Position numbers and translations under genes: made by a program
NCBI GenBank assembly: GCA_913061055.1
Contig: CAJXVA010000037.1
Location: 1-34,533, forward strand
Reading direction: 5' to 3'
DNA: 34,533 nucleotides
From: an uncultured Pseudomonadota bacterium
Lineage (GTDB): Bacteria; Myxococcota_A; Polyangia; Nannocystales; Nannocystaceae
Shown: positions 8,581 to 17,321 of the stretch, piece by piece
Numbering within the stretch: the first letter of the stretch is position 1
How the letters are laid out: every line of letters starts with the position of its first letter
Notes under the pieces: generated by a model
Told to the model about the DNA's origin: nothing
Seen by the model: the letters and a program-made list of their open reading frames with translations, nothing else
The model's database searches: none

Positions 8581-9225
8581 GTGGAGTCCGTATGTTTGTT
8601 GCGCACCGTGGCCGAAGAACTCGAACTCCTGCGGTCGTGGCAGCAAGGCGATGCTGCAGCTGGACGTACGCTGGTGGAGCGCCACTTCAAGTCGGTGTAC
8701 CGGTTCTTCGTCAACAAGGTGCCTTCCCAGGCCGCGGACCTCGTTCAAGAGACCTTCCTGGCATGCATCGAAGGGCAGGCGCGCTTCCGCGGGGCATCGA
8801 GTTTTCGAACCTATGTTTTTGCCATCGCCCGACGCCGGCTGTATCGGTATTGGCGAGACAACAAGGGCGACCACGCGACGGAGCTGTCGGTGGCGGAGTT
8901 GGTCGCGCAGGCCGGATGTCCGGCGGATGCGCTGGCGATTCACCAGGAGCAGAAGCTGCTGCTTCGCGGCCTGAGAAAGCTTCCACTCGAGACACAGATC
9001 CTTCTCGAGTTGGCCTACTTCGAGGGGTTCACAGACCGAGAGCTCGCCGAGCTCGAAGACATCCCCGTGGGCACGCTCAAGAGCCGGCTTCGCAAAGCTC
9101 GTGCAACCCTGGCAGACGCCATGAGCACGATCGCGTCGGGTGCCCTTCTGGAGTCGACGACGCACGACCTCGACGGGTGGATCCGAGGGATTCGCGAACG
9201 CCTTGCCCAACGCGCTCCCGGCTAG
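8581..9225 (+). CDS. ECF-type RNA polymerase sigma factor
   Basis: 214 residues from the GTG at 8581. Region 2 is seen as LVERHFKSVYRFFVNKV...ADLVQETFLACIEG...FRTYVFAIARRRLYRYWR, region 4 as LPLETQILLELAYFEGFTDR followed by ELAELEDIPVGTLKSRLRKA, the helix-turn-helix that binds the -35 element. There is no anti-sigma gene next to it; instead a transmembrane Ser/Thr kinase with TPRs starts 15 bp downstream, so phosphorylation may control it. The 152-bp gap upstream holds a T run and GAAACCTTAAACC (around 8491-8507), which resembles an ECF -35 element and could mean autoregulation; this is only a suggestion. Confidence 0.92.
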   Translation: MESVCLLRTVAEELELLRSWQQGDAAAGRTLVERHFKSVYRFFVNKVPSQAADLVQETFLACIEGQARFRGASSFRTYVFAIARRRLYRYWRDNKGDHATELSVAELVAQAGCPADALAIHQEQKLLLRGLRKLPLETQILLELAYFEGFTDRELAELEDIPVGTLKSRLRKARATLADAMSTIASGALLESTTHDLDGWIRGIRERLAQRAPG

Positions 9226-9240
9226 CACGACGGTGACCCG

Positions 9241-12195
9241 ATGCACGACCCCACCGACGAAACCCTCGCCAGTACGGCGCAAGAGGAGCCATTGCTCCGT
9301 GGCGACGTGCTCGAGCGTGGCGCGTTGGTCGGGCGCTACGTGGTCGTTGCCGAATTGGGGCGCGGCGGCATGGGCACGGTCTATGCCGCCTACGACCCGG
9401 AGCTTGATCGCAAGGTAGCCCTCAAGCTCCTTCACAGTGCCAACCCGCCCAGCGAAGAGCGGGCCAAGGCAAATGTCATGAACGCGCTGTTCGGCGACGC
9501 CAAACCGGATTCGCCTTCACCGCCGGCACGTTCGAGCGAGCAGTCTCGCCTGCTCCGCGAGGCCCAGGCCGCCGCCAAGATCAACCACCCCAACGTCGTG
9601 ACCGTACACGACGTCGGAGAAGTCGGCGGTCGCATTTTTGTGGCGATGGAGTACATCGACGGCCCGACCCTCGGTGACTGGGCGCAAGAACGACGAGACA
9701 ACTGGAAAGCGATCTTGGGTGTGCTTCTTGAGGCCGGCGACGGATTGGCCATGGCCCACGCGCACGATCTCGTCCACCGGGACTTCAAGGCCGACAACGT
9801 GATGGTCGACGACACTGGCCGAGCGCGCGTCATGGACTTCGGCCTCGTGCGGGCGAGTGGAGACACGGGACCCGTCGGCCCCATCGCGCCCACCGAGAAC
9901 GCCCTCGACCTCTCCTTGACCCGCGCAGGGGCGGTCATCGGTACGCCGGCATATATGTCTCCGGAGCAGTACGCCGGCTCTGGCGTGGGTCCGCAGAGCG
10001 ACCAGTTCAGCTTCTGCGTGACAGCGTGGGAGGCTCTGTACGGCGAGCGACCCTTCACGGCCGACACGCTCATCGAGCTGGCGGTACGCATCACGGAGGG
10101 CCGACGAAACCCTCCTCCAGGGGACACACGCGTGCCCGGCCACGTGCGACAGGTCCTCGAACGCGGCCTGACGACAGACGCCAGCCTTCGCTACCCGACG
10201 ATGCGAGCCCTCTTGGTCGACCTTCGCCGCGATCCCGCGCGCCGCCGGAGGTGGCTGGCCGCAGGCGTCGGCGGTGTCGCGCTGCTGTCGGGATCGACGG
10301 TGTTCGGACGCATTGATGACGCCCGCGTCGCGGCGGAATGCAGGGACGATGCGGCCTCGATCGACGAGGTGTGGAACGACGCCCGCAGGGAAGAGGTCGG
10401 ACAGGGCCTACGTGCCACGGGGCTCCCCTACGCCGAGACAACGTTCACCAAGACCGTCCCGTGGCTCGACGCCTATGCAGACGCCTGGAGTATGGCTCGG
10501 GGGCCCGCCTGCGAGGCCGCACGACGGGGCGAGAAGGAGCTCGGACGCAAGGCACTGGAGTGTCTCGACGAGCGCAGGGCGGCGCTGGCCGGACTCGTTC
10601 GCAGCCTCAGCAACGCGAACCCGACCACGACCCGCGCCGCAGTCTCGAACGCCACGAACCTCGCTCCGATCGAGGACTGCGCAGATCCGGTTGCACTCGC
10701 CCGCTTGCCGCCTTTGCCCAGCGATCCCGAACAGCAGGAGGCGGTGCTCGCGGTGAAGAGACGCCTCACCGAGGCAGACATTCTCCAGCGCGCCGGCGAG
10801 GTTGACGAGGCCTTCGCCACAATCGAGGGGCTCGCGGTCCGAGCCGAAGCGTTGGAACGCCCAGTCCTGATCGGGAAGATCCAATACCTCACCGGAGCGC
10901 TTCACGAAGCACGGGGAGACTACGCGGCGGCCGAGGGCGTGCTCGCCCACAGTGCGCTCGCACTCGCCGAGGTCGGAACCCCGCGCGCTGATGGACACGC
11001 CGGGGACGCCGCGATGCGTCTGGCGCTGGTGGTCGCCGATCGCCAGTCTCGGCACGAAGAGGGCATGGTGTGGGGTCGTTGGGCCGAGGCGATGCTGCGC
11101 CGAGCCGGACTCCACGATGGCCTGCGCGGCGCGGAGCTCCACACCGAGCTCGGGCAGATCGCGACCAACCACGGCGACTATCAAGAGGGCCTCACTCGTT
11201 ACGGGCGCGCGCTGGAGCTCCGCAAGAGCCTGCTCGGGAGCACCCATCCTCTTGTCGCGACCTCGCTCAACAACCTGGGCTCGGTCCACTCGGCGATGGG
11301 GCGCTCGGACGAAGCGGCCGCTCTGTACGACCAGGCCCTGGAGGTCTTGGAGACCACAGTGGGCGCGGATCACCCCGACACGGCGCTTCCGCTCAACAAC
11401 CTCGCAAAGATCCATTGGCGCCGCGGGAGGTTCAAAGAGGCCGAAGCCGCCATGGCGCGCTCCCTCGAACTACAAGAGACACTGCTCGGACACGACCACC
11501 CGCAAGTCGGCGTTTCGGTGGGAAACCTCGGGATCATCGTGCGCGATGCGGGTCATCCTGAGCGTGCCGTCGTACATCATCGCCGCGCCGTCGAGATCCT
11601 CGAGGAGAAGCTCCCGGCCACCCATCCCAAGCTGGGAAGTGCACACCACAATCTCGGCGACACGCTGCTGCAGCTTGGCGACGTAGAAGCGTCGAAGACC
11701 CACCTTCTGCGCGCGCTGACGATCCTCGAGGAGAGCCTGGGAGCGGAGCACGTCGAGCTTGCTAACGCCCTTGTCTCGCTCGCCCACACCCAAGCGGAGG
11801 AACGCGACTTGGACGGCGCCCTGGAATCCCTCGCCCGCGCCCGCCCCATCTACGAGAAGGCCGTCGAGGAAGAGAACCCAGACCTCGGCATGGCCCTGCT
11901 GGAGACCGGGCGGGTCGAGATGTTGGCCGACCGCGCGGAAGAAGCCGTTGTCCATCTGCGTGGCGCGCTCGAGATTCTCGATGCCGTGAGCGCCTCAGAG
12001 AGCGAGCGAGCCTCGGTCCGGTATCACCTGGCGACCGCGCTGTTCGTCGAACACCCCGACTCGCCTGAAGGACTCGAGCTGTTGGCCGACGCCGCCGCGC
12101 TACTCTCTCGGGCCGAGAATGCTTCGCCGCAGCTCCAGGAGAAGATCGAGGCGCTCTTGGAGAAGCATCGCCCCCTCGCTCCCGGCGGCCCGTAA
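9241..12195 (+). CDS. Transmembrane Ser/Thr protein kinase with TPR sensor region
   Basis: 984 residues, ATG 15 bp after the sigma factor stop. The kinase domain (about 30-320) has the glycine loop LGRGGMGTVY, the ATP-binding Lys62 (VALKLL), the catalytic loop HRDFKADN (Asp181; the usual L and P of HRDLKPEN are F and A), DFG at Asp199-Gly201 and the activation-segment end GTPAYMSPEQ. A hydrophobic segment (WLAAGVGGVALLSGSTVFG, ~338-356) follows, then a Cys-containing linker and ~8-10 TPRs (~510-940) of the 42-residue TPR_12 type (LNNLGSVHSAMGRSDEA). This is the standard myxobacterial kinase-TM-TPR architecture. Its closeness to the ECF gene suggests that it regulates, or is regulated with, that sigma factor. 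An ~30-residue insert after the ATP-binding Lys is unusual. Confidence 0.93.
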   Translation: MHDPTDETLASTAQEEPLLRGDVLERGALVGRYVVVAELGRGGMGTVYAAYDPELDRKVALKLLHSANPPSEERAKANVMNALFGDAKPDSPSPPARSSEQSRLLREAQAAAKINHPNVVTVHDVGEVGGRIFVAMEYIDGPTLGDWAQERRDNWKAILGVLLEAGDGLAMAHAHDLVHRDFKADNVMVDDTGRARVMDFGLVRASGDTGPVGPIAPTENALDLSLTRAGAVIGTPAYMSPEQYAGSGVGPQSDQFSFCVTAWEALYGERPFTADTLIELAVRITEGRRNPPPGDTRVPGHVRQVLERGLTTDASLRYPTMRALLVDLRRDPARRRRWLAAGVGGVALLSGSTVFGRIDDARVAAECRDDAASIDEVWNDARREEVGQGLRATGLPYAETTFTKTVPWLDAYADAWSMARGPACEAARRGEKELGRKALECLDERRAALAGLVRSLSNANPTTTRAAVSNATNLAPIEDCADPVALARLPPLPSDPEQQEAVLAVKRRLTEADILQRAGEVDEAFATIEGLAVRAEALERPVLIGKIQYLTGALHEARGDYAAAEGVLAHSALALAEVGTPRADGHAGDAAMRLALVVADRQSRHEEGMVWGRWAEAMLRRAGLHDGLRGAELHTELGQIATNHGDYQEGLTRYGRALELRKSLLGSTHPLVATSLNNLGSVHSAMGRSDEAAALYDQALEVLETTVGADHPDTALPLNNLAKIHWRRGRFKEAEAAMARSLELQETLLGHDHPQVGVSVGNLGIIVRDAGHPERAVVHHRRAVEILEEKLPATHPKLGSAHHNLGDTLLQLGDVEASKTHLLRALTILEESLGAEHVELANALVSLAHTQAEERDLDGALESLARARPIYEKAVEEENPDLGMALLETGRVEMLADRAEEAVVHLRGALEILDAVSASESERASVRYHLATALFVEHPDSPEGLELLADAAALLSRAENASPQLQEKIEALLEKHRPLAPGGP

Positions 12196-12209
12196 CTCAT
12201 CCACCGCTG

Positions 12210-12650
12210 TCAGCCGCACGTCCACAAGTACACGGCATGCGCCTTGTCGAAGTAATCCGAGCCCCGGCACTCGGATCCGTTCCACAGGTCGAAGTGACCG
12301 GTCGCATCGGACCAGCCATCGACGTCGAACATGATGATGCCCTGCTTGCCGGCGACGTCACTGCGGCCACTGCCGCTGATATCGGCTGCCTTGTACTTGT
12401 TCTCCAGGAACGTCTTGAACTCGGTCACGCGGAATGCGTAGCGCTTGCCGTTGCCGCCGAACGTGGTCGTGAGTCCCGGATAGCCGGTGGGAATCGGTTC
12501 GCCAGACTTGTTGAAACAGTGGCTGATGCGAACGACGCACGTGTTGGTGAGCCACCCCCCGGCAACGCCACCCCCGATCTTCGTCTTGACGGAACTCGAG
12601 CTTCCAGTCGGATAGACAGACCACATCGAGGTGAAGGTTGGGAGACCCAC
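12210..12650 (-). CDS. Tae4-like peptidoglycan amidase
   Basis: About 146 residues from the GTG at 12650 (VGLPTFTSMWSVYP); the open frame extends further but would overlap the upstream gene. The C-terminal ~110 residues match what I remember of T6SS amidase effector Tae4 (an NlpC/P60-like fold cleaving gamma-D-glutamyl-DAP bonds): an early FTSMWSVYP, the catalytic-Cys motif TNTCVVRISHCFNKSGEPIP, RYAFRVTEFKTFL, GIIMFDVDGWSDATG with the catalytic His in GHFDLWNGSEC, and a C-terminal aromatic strand. The last Cys (TCG end) may form a disulfide. It is the last gene of a four-gene minus-strand operon, 19 bp after a Sel1-like lipoprotein gene. No T6SS structural gene is in the window. It converges with the kinase gene, with stops 14 bp apart. 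Confidence 0.72.
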   Translation of the reverse strand: MGLPTFTSMWSVYPTGSSSSVKTKIGGGVAGGWLTNTCVVRISHCFNKSGEPIPTGYPGLTTTFGGNGKRYAFRVTEFKTFLENKYKAADISGSGRSDVAGKQGIIMFDVDGWSDATGHFDLWNGSECRGSDYFDKAHAVYLWTCG

Positions 12651-12669
12651 GCCCGACAGGATATCAAGC

Positions 12670-13257
12670 TCAGTCCGCAGAAGGGGTCGGCAGGCCGTGG
12701 CACTCGATCCACTTGTCCGCGCGCTCGAAGGCCTCATGAGCCCACCCCTCGGGCAGGCTGTCGAGCGGAGGTTCCAGGGTGGCGCCCAGCTCCGCGGTGA
12801 GCCCGGGTAGATAACCTTCGGCCTCCGACTCTCCAGCCTTCGCGGCCACACGCAGGAAGAGAACCGCCGTGACGTAGGCTTCGCGTTCCTCCCTGGTCGG
12901 TGCGTCGTTGGTGAACATCACGCCGAACAAAGTTCGCCCGTACAGGGATTGTGCTTTGAGGTGCCCGTTGACCGCCGCGACCTTCAGCGCCCCCACACCC
13001 GCCTCGAATGGCTGCACCCGGTAGTGCTCACCGTCCCGACTCTCCTCGAGCTTGGCCACCCCACGGAGGTAGGCCTCGGACACGACATCCGCCTCGACAA
13101 ACGGGGTGCAGCCGTCATCGGCGACGGCCGGCTCGGACGCAGGCGCAGGCGTCTCGGCGATGACAGGATCCGGGGGCGCCGCTGCGACCGGTGGTGAGGC
13201 GACCTCGGGACGGCATGCGGGCAGTGCAAGAAGCGAGATCCAGATCAGTGCACGCAT
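12670..13257 (-). CDS. Sel1-like repeat lipoprotein, candidate immunity partner of the amidase
   Basis: 195 residues, signal MRALIWISLLALPAC with lipobox LPAC, then a Pro/Ala linker (about 20-45). The rest is helical with Sel1-like motifs: FEAGVGALKVAAVNGHLKAQ followed by SLYGRTLFG, and VLFLRVAAKAGESEAEGYL. Sel1 repeats bind proteins and are common in envelope and immunity-type proteins. The gene starts 9 bp after the stop of the cytochrome gene and is followed after 19 bp by the Tae4-like amidase. Position and periplasmic lipid anchoring fit an immunity lipoprotein protecting the producer's cell wall, but the family of Tai4 immunity proteins is different, so this is inference from context. 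Confidence 0.75.
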   Translation of the reverse strand: MRALIWISLLALPACRPEVASPPVAAAPPDPVIAETPAPASEPAVADDGCTPFVEADVVSEAYLRGVAKLEESRDGEHYRVQPFEAGVGALKVAAVNGHLKAQSLYGRTLFGVMFTNDAPTREEREAYVTAVLFLRVAAKAGESEAEGYLPGLTAELGATLEPPLDSLPEGWAHEAFERADKWIECHGLPTPSAD

Positions 13258-13266
13258 GCCGCTAGC

Positions 13267-14313
13267 CTAGTTGGCCGCCACGATCCCGTCGAGCCCCTGC
13301 GACGAGATCCGGCCCCCGGCGATTCGCACCGCGCTGGCGATCGTCGCGTCCTGGGGCCGGTCATCTTCGCGGGCATCGACGCGCTGGTACTCGACCCACC
13401 ACACCCACTCGCCCCCAACGTCTCGCCCTGCGCCCTCCGCCTCGACGAGGAACTCGGTCTGCGCCGCCACGCGATCGTCGCGGACCGGCCACGCATAGGC
13501 GGGGTTGAGGCTGCCATCCTCGCGGCGCCATGGCTCGAAGTGGCGAGCGAGATAGCGGGTGGCCGAAGAGACACGCTCGTCGGCCACCCACCATTCGACG
13601 TGCAACGCCAGCCTGCGAAAGAGGTCGCCGGTGGGAAGCGCGTGCCCAACCCCAACGGGGCGAAGCGTGAAGGCAACCGCGCTGCCACTTGCGCGTGCTT
13701 CGACCCGGAGGGCACGGCGCCACGCCTCGGGACTGCGCGTCGATGCCAGCGAGTGGTCCACACCTCCCCCATCCGCCGAAAAGTGACACGAGGCGCATGA
13801 GCGCTCGGAAAACGGCGACTGAGCGTGCTCGAGCATCGTGCTCTGCATCAAGAAGCTGGCCGGGCGCCGACTCGATTCCGGGAACGCAAACTCGTGACAG
13901 CGCGCGCAACTCTCGGTTCCAAACTCCTGCGACCGCGCGATCTCGTGCGGCGCGTCAACGGACGGACCGGGACCAGTCTGAACGGCGTCGCCGTCTCCGT
14001 GACAGTCACGGCAGTCGATGCCCCGGTGCTCCGCGTCGGTGGCGAACTCGGGACCCACATCCTTCGTTCCCGGCGCGTGGCAGTCGCGACAAAACGGCTC
14101 CGGCTCCCGCGTGTAGGACCGTTGAAAGTCGATGTTCGTGAACGCGCGGTGGTGGCGAGAGCCGGCCCACTGTGCCGCCACGGCCGGGTGGCACGCCTCG
14201 CACGCCTCATCCGTTGCGCTCGAGACGGGTCGCGCTCTCTGTTGTGGCACCCCGTCGGCCTCGCTCGCATCGCACCCCAGTGGGACGAACGCTACGAACA
14301 GGAGCCGCTTCAT
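13267..14313 (-). CDS. Pentaheme c-type cytochrome lipoprotein
   Basis: 348 residues, ATG overlapping the stop of the upstream gene (ATGA). The signal MKRLLFVAFVPLGC ends in a lipobox-like PLGC. Five haem c sites CxxCH are seen: CEACH (38-42), CRDCH (75-79), CRDCH (101-105), CARCH (136-140) and CASCH (173-177), with extra His residues (HHRAF, APHE, LEHAQ, VDHS) that could serve as distal ligands. The spacing resembles cytochrome c554-type multihaem proteins. The C-terminal ~150 residues lack haem sites and look like a beta-rich domain (VAFTLRPVGVGHALPTGD; this HALPTG motif is also seen in other multihaem cytochromes). It is an electron-transfer protein at the periplasmic face or outer membrane. 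Its redox partner is not in the window. Confidence 0.9.
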   Translation of the reverse strand: MKRLLFVAFVPLGCDASEADGVPQQRARPVSSATDEACEACHPAVAAQWAGSRHHRAFTNIDFQRSYTREPEPFCRDCHAPGTKDVGPEFATDAEHRGIDCRDCHGDGDAVQTGPGPSVDAPHEIARSQEFGTESCARCHEFAFPESSRRPASFLMQSTMLEHAQSPFSERSCASCHFSADGGGVDHSLASTRSPEAWRRALRVEARASGSAVAFTLRPVGVGHALPTGDLFRRLALHVEWWVADERVSSATRYLARHFEPWRREDGSLNPAYAWPVRDDRVAAQTEFLVEAEGAGRDVGGEWVWWVEYQRVDAREDDRPQDATIASAVRIAGGRISSQGLDGIVAAN

Positions 14314-15587
14314 GGCGTCTCGGCAGCAGGCGGCACAAAGACCGCGGTTGTCGCGTAGATGGTGCTGCCCTCGGAGCTTGGAGCGGCGATCCAGATCTCC
14401 GAGAGGTCATCGCGCACCGCCGCGGTGACGGTGCTCGCCCCTTCCGGAAGCTCGATCGTGTGCCAGCCACCATCGGGCGCGCGGTACTCCAGCGCACCGT
14501 CGATGGTCGTCCACAGTCCCCCATCGCGTGCTCCCCACAGCCCCGTCGGCGCGGCTGCGATGCGCTCGAGTTTCCAGCTGCCGCCGCCGTAGTGGAGCAG
14601 CATCGATTTGTCCTCGCCGTCTTCACGCACCTTGGCAGCGGCGCTGATGCTGTACTTGCCCCGCGCAGCCGAGATCGGAAACTGCCAGTACTTCGCGATC
14701 GGCAGCTTCATCGCATTTTGGTCCCGACACTCCGCATCTTCGCAGTCCCGCTGCACGTAGGCGGAGTCGCCGTCGCGCCGGACCGTGTAGAGGTTGCCCT
14801 TGGTGGTCTCGAAGAACGCCAGGAGTTCCCCAGAACGACCGACACCAACATCGGGGTCGCCGGCGCTTCCCGCAACCCGAACGATGTCACCACCATCCTC
14901 TGCAAGCATTCCGCCCTTGGTACCGACGACGAACGCTTGACCTTCGTCCTCGAATCGCTGCTCGCCCTCGTACATCTGCGGGACCCAGCGCCGCTCGCCT
15001 CGCAGCCGCATCAATCGAAGCTGACGGATCTCCTCGTCCATCCGGTCGCCGGGGATCGTCTTGACGCGTTCCTCGATGACCCAGGCATTGCTTGGCCACC
15101 TCCCGAGAATCGTACCGCCCGGGGCGTTGATCTCGGTGCGCAGCAGGAACGCCCCGTTGGCGTCCACGTCGTAGTACCCGCTCTTGCCGTGCCCCAGCAC
15201 GCCGCGGCTGATGGAGACCATCGAGACAGGCTCGTCGGTGGTCGCCACGGTTCTCCAAGGAACCGTCTTCGGCGTCCGAGTCGGCGCGGTGATCGGGACC
15301 TCGAGCGGCACGATCGGCTCGGCCGCGGGTTCGGCGAGCTCAGATGCGGCAGGGGTTGGAAGCCCTTCGAGCTCCCGGTCGGGCGGCTCCTCGGCGGGCA
15401 GCTCTGCCAACTTCGTCTCGGGCTCTACAGGCGGTGGCTCGCGCTCCGCTGCCACGCCATCACTGCCCGAGGGCGCCGGCGGTTTCTCGACGTCGCCCGG
15501 CTGGTCCTGCACCGTCGGCACGGCCTCGGGTTGAGCGGTGCACGCAGCTGCCCAAAGGACCCAGAGAACCGTCAGTTGCCGACCCAC
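14310..15587 (-). CDS. Lipoprotein with Pro/Glu linker and propeller-like domain
   Basis: 425 residues. Signal MGRQLTVLWVLWAAAC with lipobox AAAC, then a ~75-residue linker rich in Pro, Glu and Ala, then a ~300-residue beta-rich region with short repeated strands (GAFLLRTEINAPGGTILGRW, AFVVGTKGGML, GLWGARDGGLWTTIDGALEY), suggesting a beta-propeller. Four strands end in W-T/I-x-x-x-G patterns like two-component-regulator propellers, but no named family is certain. First gene of the operon 15587 to 12210; its stop overlaps the start of the cytochrome gene by 4 bp, so the two proteins are probably made together. Confidence 0.75.
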   Translation of the reverse strand: MGRQLTVLWVLWAAACTAQPEAVPTVQDQPGDVEKPPAPSGSDGVAAEREPPPVEPETKLAELPAEEPPDRELEGLPTPAASELAEPAAEPIVPLEVPITAPTRTPKTVPWRTVATTDEPVSMVSISRGVLGHGKSGYYDVDANGAFLLRTEINAPGGTILGRWPSNAWVIEERVKTIPGDRMDEEIRQLRLMRLRGERRWVPQMYEGEQRFEDEGQAFVVGTKGGMLAEDGGDIVRVAGSAGDPDVGVGRSGELLAFFETTKGNLYTVRRDGDSAYVQRDCEDAECRDQNAMKLPIAKYWQFPISAARGKYSISAAAKVREDGEDKSMLLHYGGGSWKLERIAAAPTGLWGARDGGLWTTIDGALEYRAPDGGWHTIELPEGASTVTAAVRDDLSEIWIAAPSSEGSTIYATTAVFVPPAAETP

Positions 15588-15750
15588 CTCACCACGCTAG
15601 CAGATCGAAACGGCAGCGTTGGGCACGTCCCGCGGACTTCATGCCGATCGCCCGGCACAATTCGGGGCGCCGTGGCGAGACAGGCTTAAAGACAGACCCG
15701 TCGGAAGCTCTGCACCAGCAGGACGCCCGGGAAGCCGAGAGCGCTCTGGT

Positions 15751-17250
15751 TCACTTCCGGATGCTCGGCGCTGCATCATCGCGCACGAGGAGTTCGGGTG
15801 CGCCTGGCCATGCGATGCGCACGTCTTCCACCTCGCCGCTGGTACCGACCACCCGCACTCCTGGCCAGGTGGGGTTGGGCTCATGGCGCACTCCGGCTCG
15901 GGCTCGGCCGACGAGCTCCGCAATCGCAGCTCGGCCCCGCGCAACGTGGTCGGTCCCCATGAGCGCGGCGATCCAGACGGCTCGAGGTGCGACATCCCAC
16001 GGCACCTCACCGCGCGCCCGGTCGACCCAAGCCTCGGCCTCCTGTTGACCGAGCGTGGCTACGACGCTGACCACCATGTCCAGCGCTCCTGTCCGGCCCA
16101 CCGCGAGACCGGCCTGCCCGCGCGGCGCAACCATCACTCGGACGCCGCGGTCATCGAAAGACAAGCCCGGCTCGTCGACTCGCATCGCCTCCGGACCCAC
16201 CCCCAGGGCCGCCGCCACAGAGCGCGCCCCTTCGACCAACGCCGCGCGCTCCCCCGAAGCATCCAGGGCCGCCCACGCGGTCGCGGTGATCGGGCGCAGT
16301 TCGTCGGTTCCATGGATGCGCACGTAGGCGTCGAACACTCCGGAGCACTGCCGTTCAAACGCGCACGCACGGCATCGAGGGCCGTGCAGTTTGTCGCTGT
16401 GCTGCGCCTCGTACTTGTCCTTCTCGGTGAGGTCGTTTTCGAGGTCGGCGGCCAGGGTGAGCGTGTCCATCCCGCCGTGATGGATCCGGTGAGACCACTT
16501 TGGAAGCAGGCAGTACGGGAAGTTGCCCACGTTGACGTCGAACGACGGGTCCCACGCCTCAAACGCGGTGAGCATCTCGTCGAAGTACGGGGCCATGTCG
16601 ACGTGCCGCGGCATGACTTCGCCCAAGTATTCGTCGGTCCGCTGTCCGGCCGAAGACGGCCGAACGACGTCGATGTGCAGCTGTTCGATTCCGTATCGCT
16701 TCACGAGCGCCACGTAGTCCGGCAACGACCGGTAGCTCAGCTCGTTGATGCAAGCGTTGGCCGTGATGCGATGACCGTGCTCCCGCACGTTGTCCATCGC
16801 CCGGCAGATCCGAAGAAACGCACCCGGCTTCACCACCGCTTCGTCGTGGGCCTGGAGGTTGCCGCCCTGAATCGAGAACCGCCACGAGAACGGGCCGATT
16901 GCCGCCACCTCGTCGACGAAACTTCGACGCGCCGCTTTCACCCCGTTGGTGAAGATCTCGATCTCTTCGAACCCAAGGTCCGTCGCACGTCGCAAAGCGG
17001 GGAGGAATGCTCGCTGCAGGGTGGGCTCGCCGCCGAGGAACGTCACCTTGCGAGCTCGCTGCCTCTTCGCCCGCTCGAGCGCCCCCAGGACTGGAGCCAG
17101 ATCCATCGGTAGCGCCTGGCCCATCTCGGTGGCCTGACCGCTACTGCAGAAGACGCAGCGGTTGTTACACATGTGCCCGAGCTGAATCTCCACGAGCTCC
17201 GCTGCCTCTGCGGGCGCGGGATCGAGGACGGGCAAGTGCACCACGCCCAC
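15751..17250 (-). CDS. Radical SAM/SPASM protein of unknown substrate
   Basis: 499 residues. The AdoMet/4Fe-4S motif is MCNNRCVFC (Cys28, 32, 35), followed by FLGGEPTLQ and SIQGG. A SPASM/Twitch-type auxiliary cluster is suggested by RCRACAFERQCSGV near residue 320 and the earlier FPYCLLP. The last ~150 residues form an extra domain rich in Ala/Gly/Val of unknown fold. Such proteins modify peptides or activate partner enzymes. No short precursor peptide, cyclase or protease is adjacent: downstream lies the minus-strand operon 15587-12210 after 163 bp, upstream a divergent Cys-rich lipoprotein gene with 71 bp between starts. The family resembles the MoaA/AlbA-like group only in a general way. 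Confidence 0.85.
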   Translation of the reverse strand: MGVVHLPVLDPAPAEAAELVEIQLGHMCNNRCVFCSSGQATEMGQALPMDLAPVLGALERAKRQRARKVTFLGGEPTLQRAFLPALRRATDLGFEEIEIFTNGVKAARRSFVDEVAAIGPFSWRFSIQGGNLQAHDEAVVKPGAFLRICRAMDNVREHGHRITANACINELSYRSLPDYVALVKRYGIEQLHIDVVRPSSAGQRTDEYLGEVMPRHVDMAPYFDEMLTAFEAWDPSFDVNVGNFPYCLLPKWSHRIHHGGMDTLTLAADLENDLTEKDKYEAQHSDKLHGPRCRACAFERQCSGVFDAYVRIHGTDELRPITATAWAALDASGERAALVEGARSVAAALGVGPEAMRVDEPGLSFDDRGVRVMVAPRGQAGLAVGRTGALDMVVSVVATLGQQEAEAWVDRARGEVPWDVAPRAVWIAALMGTDHVARGRAAIAELVGRARAGVRHEPNPTWPGVRVVGTSGEVEDVRIAWPGAPELLVRDDAAPSIRK

Positions 17251-17321
17251 AGTGTATCGCGGTCGGAGCTGCGCCCCCCATCGCAGGGTGACGGGGGGGC
17301 GCTCACGGCTATACTGCGCCG

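Noticed and set aside
15619..17112. 497-residue plus-strand open frame opposite the second radical SAM gene
   Set aside because: The composition is rich in Arg/His/Pro/Gly with no motif, and the opposite strand carries CNNRCVFC and SPASM cysteines.
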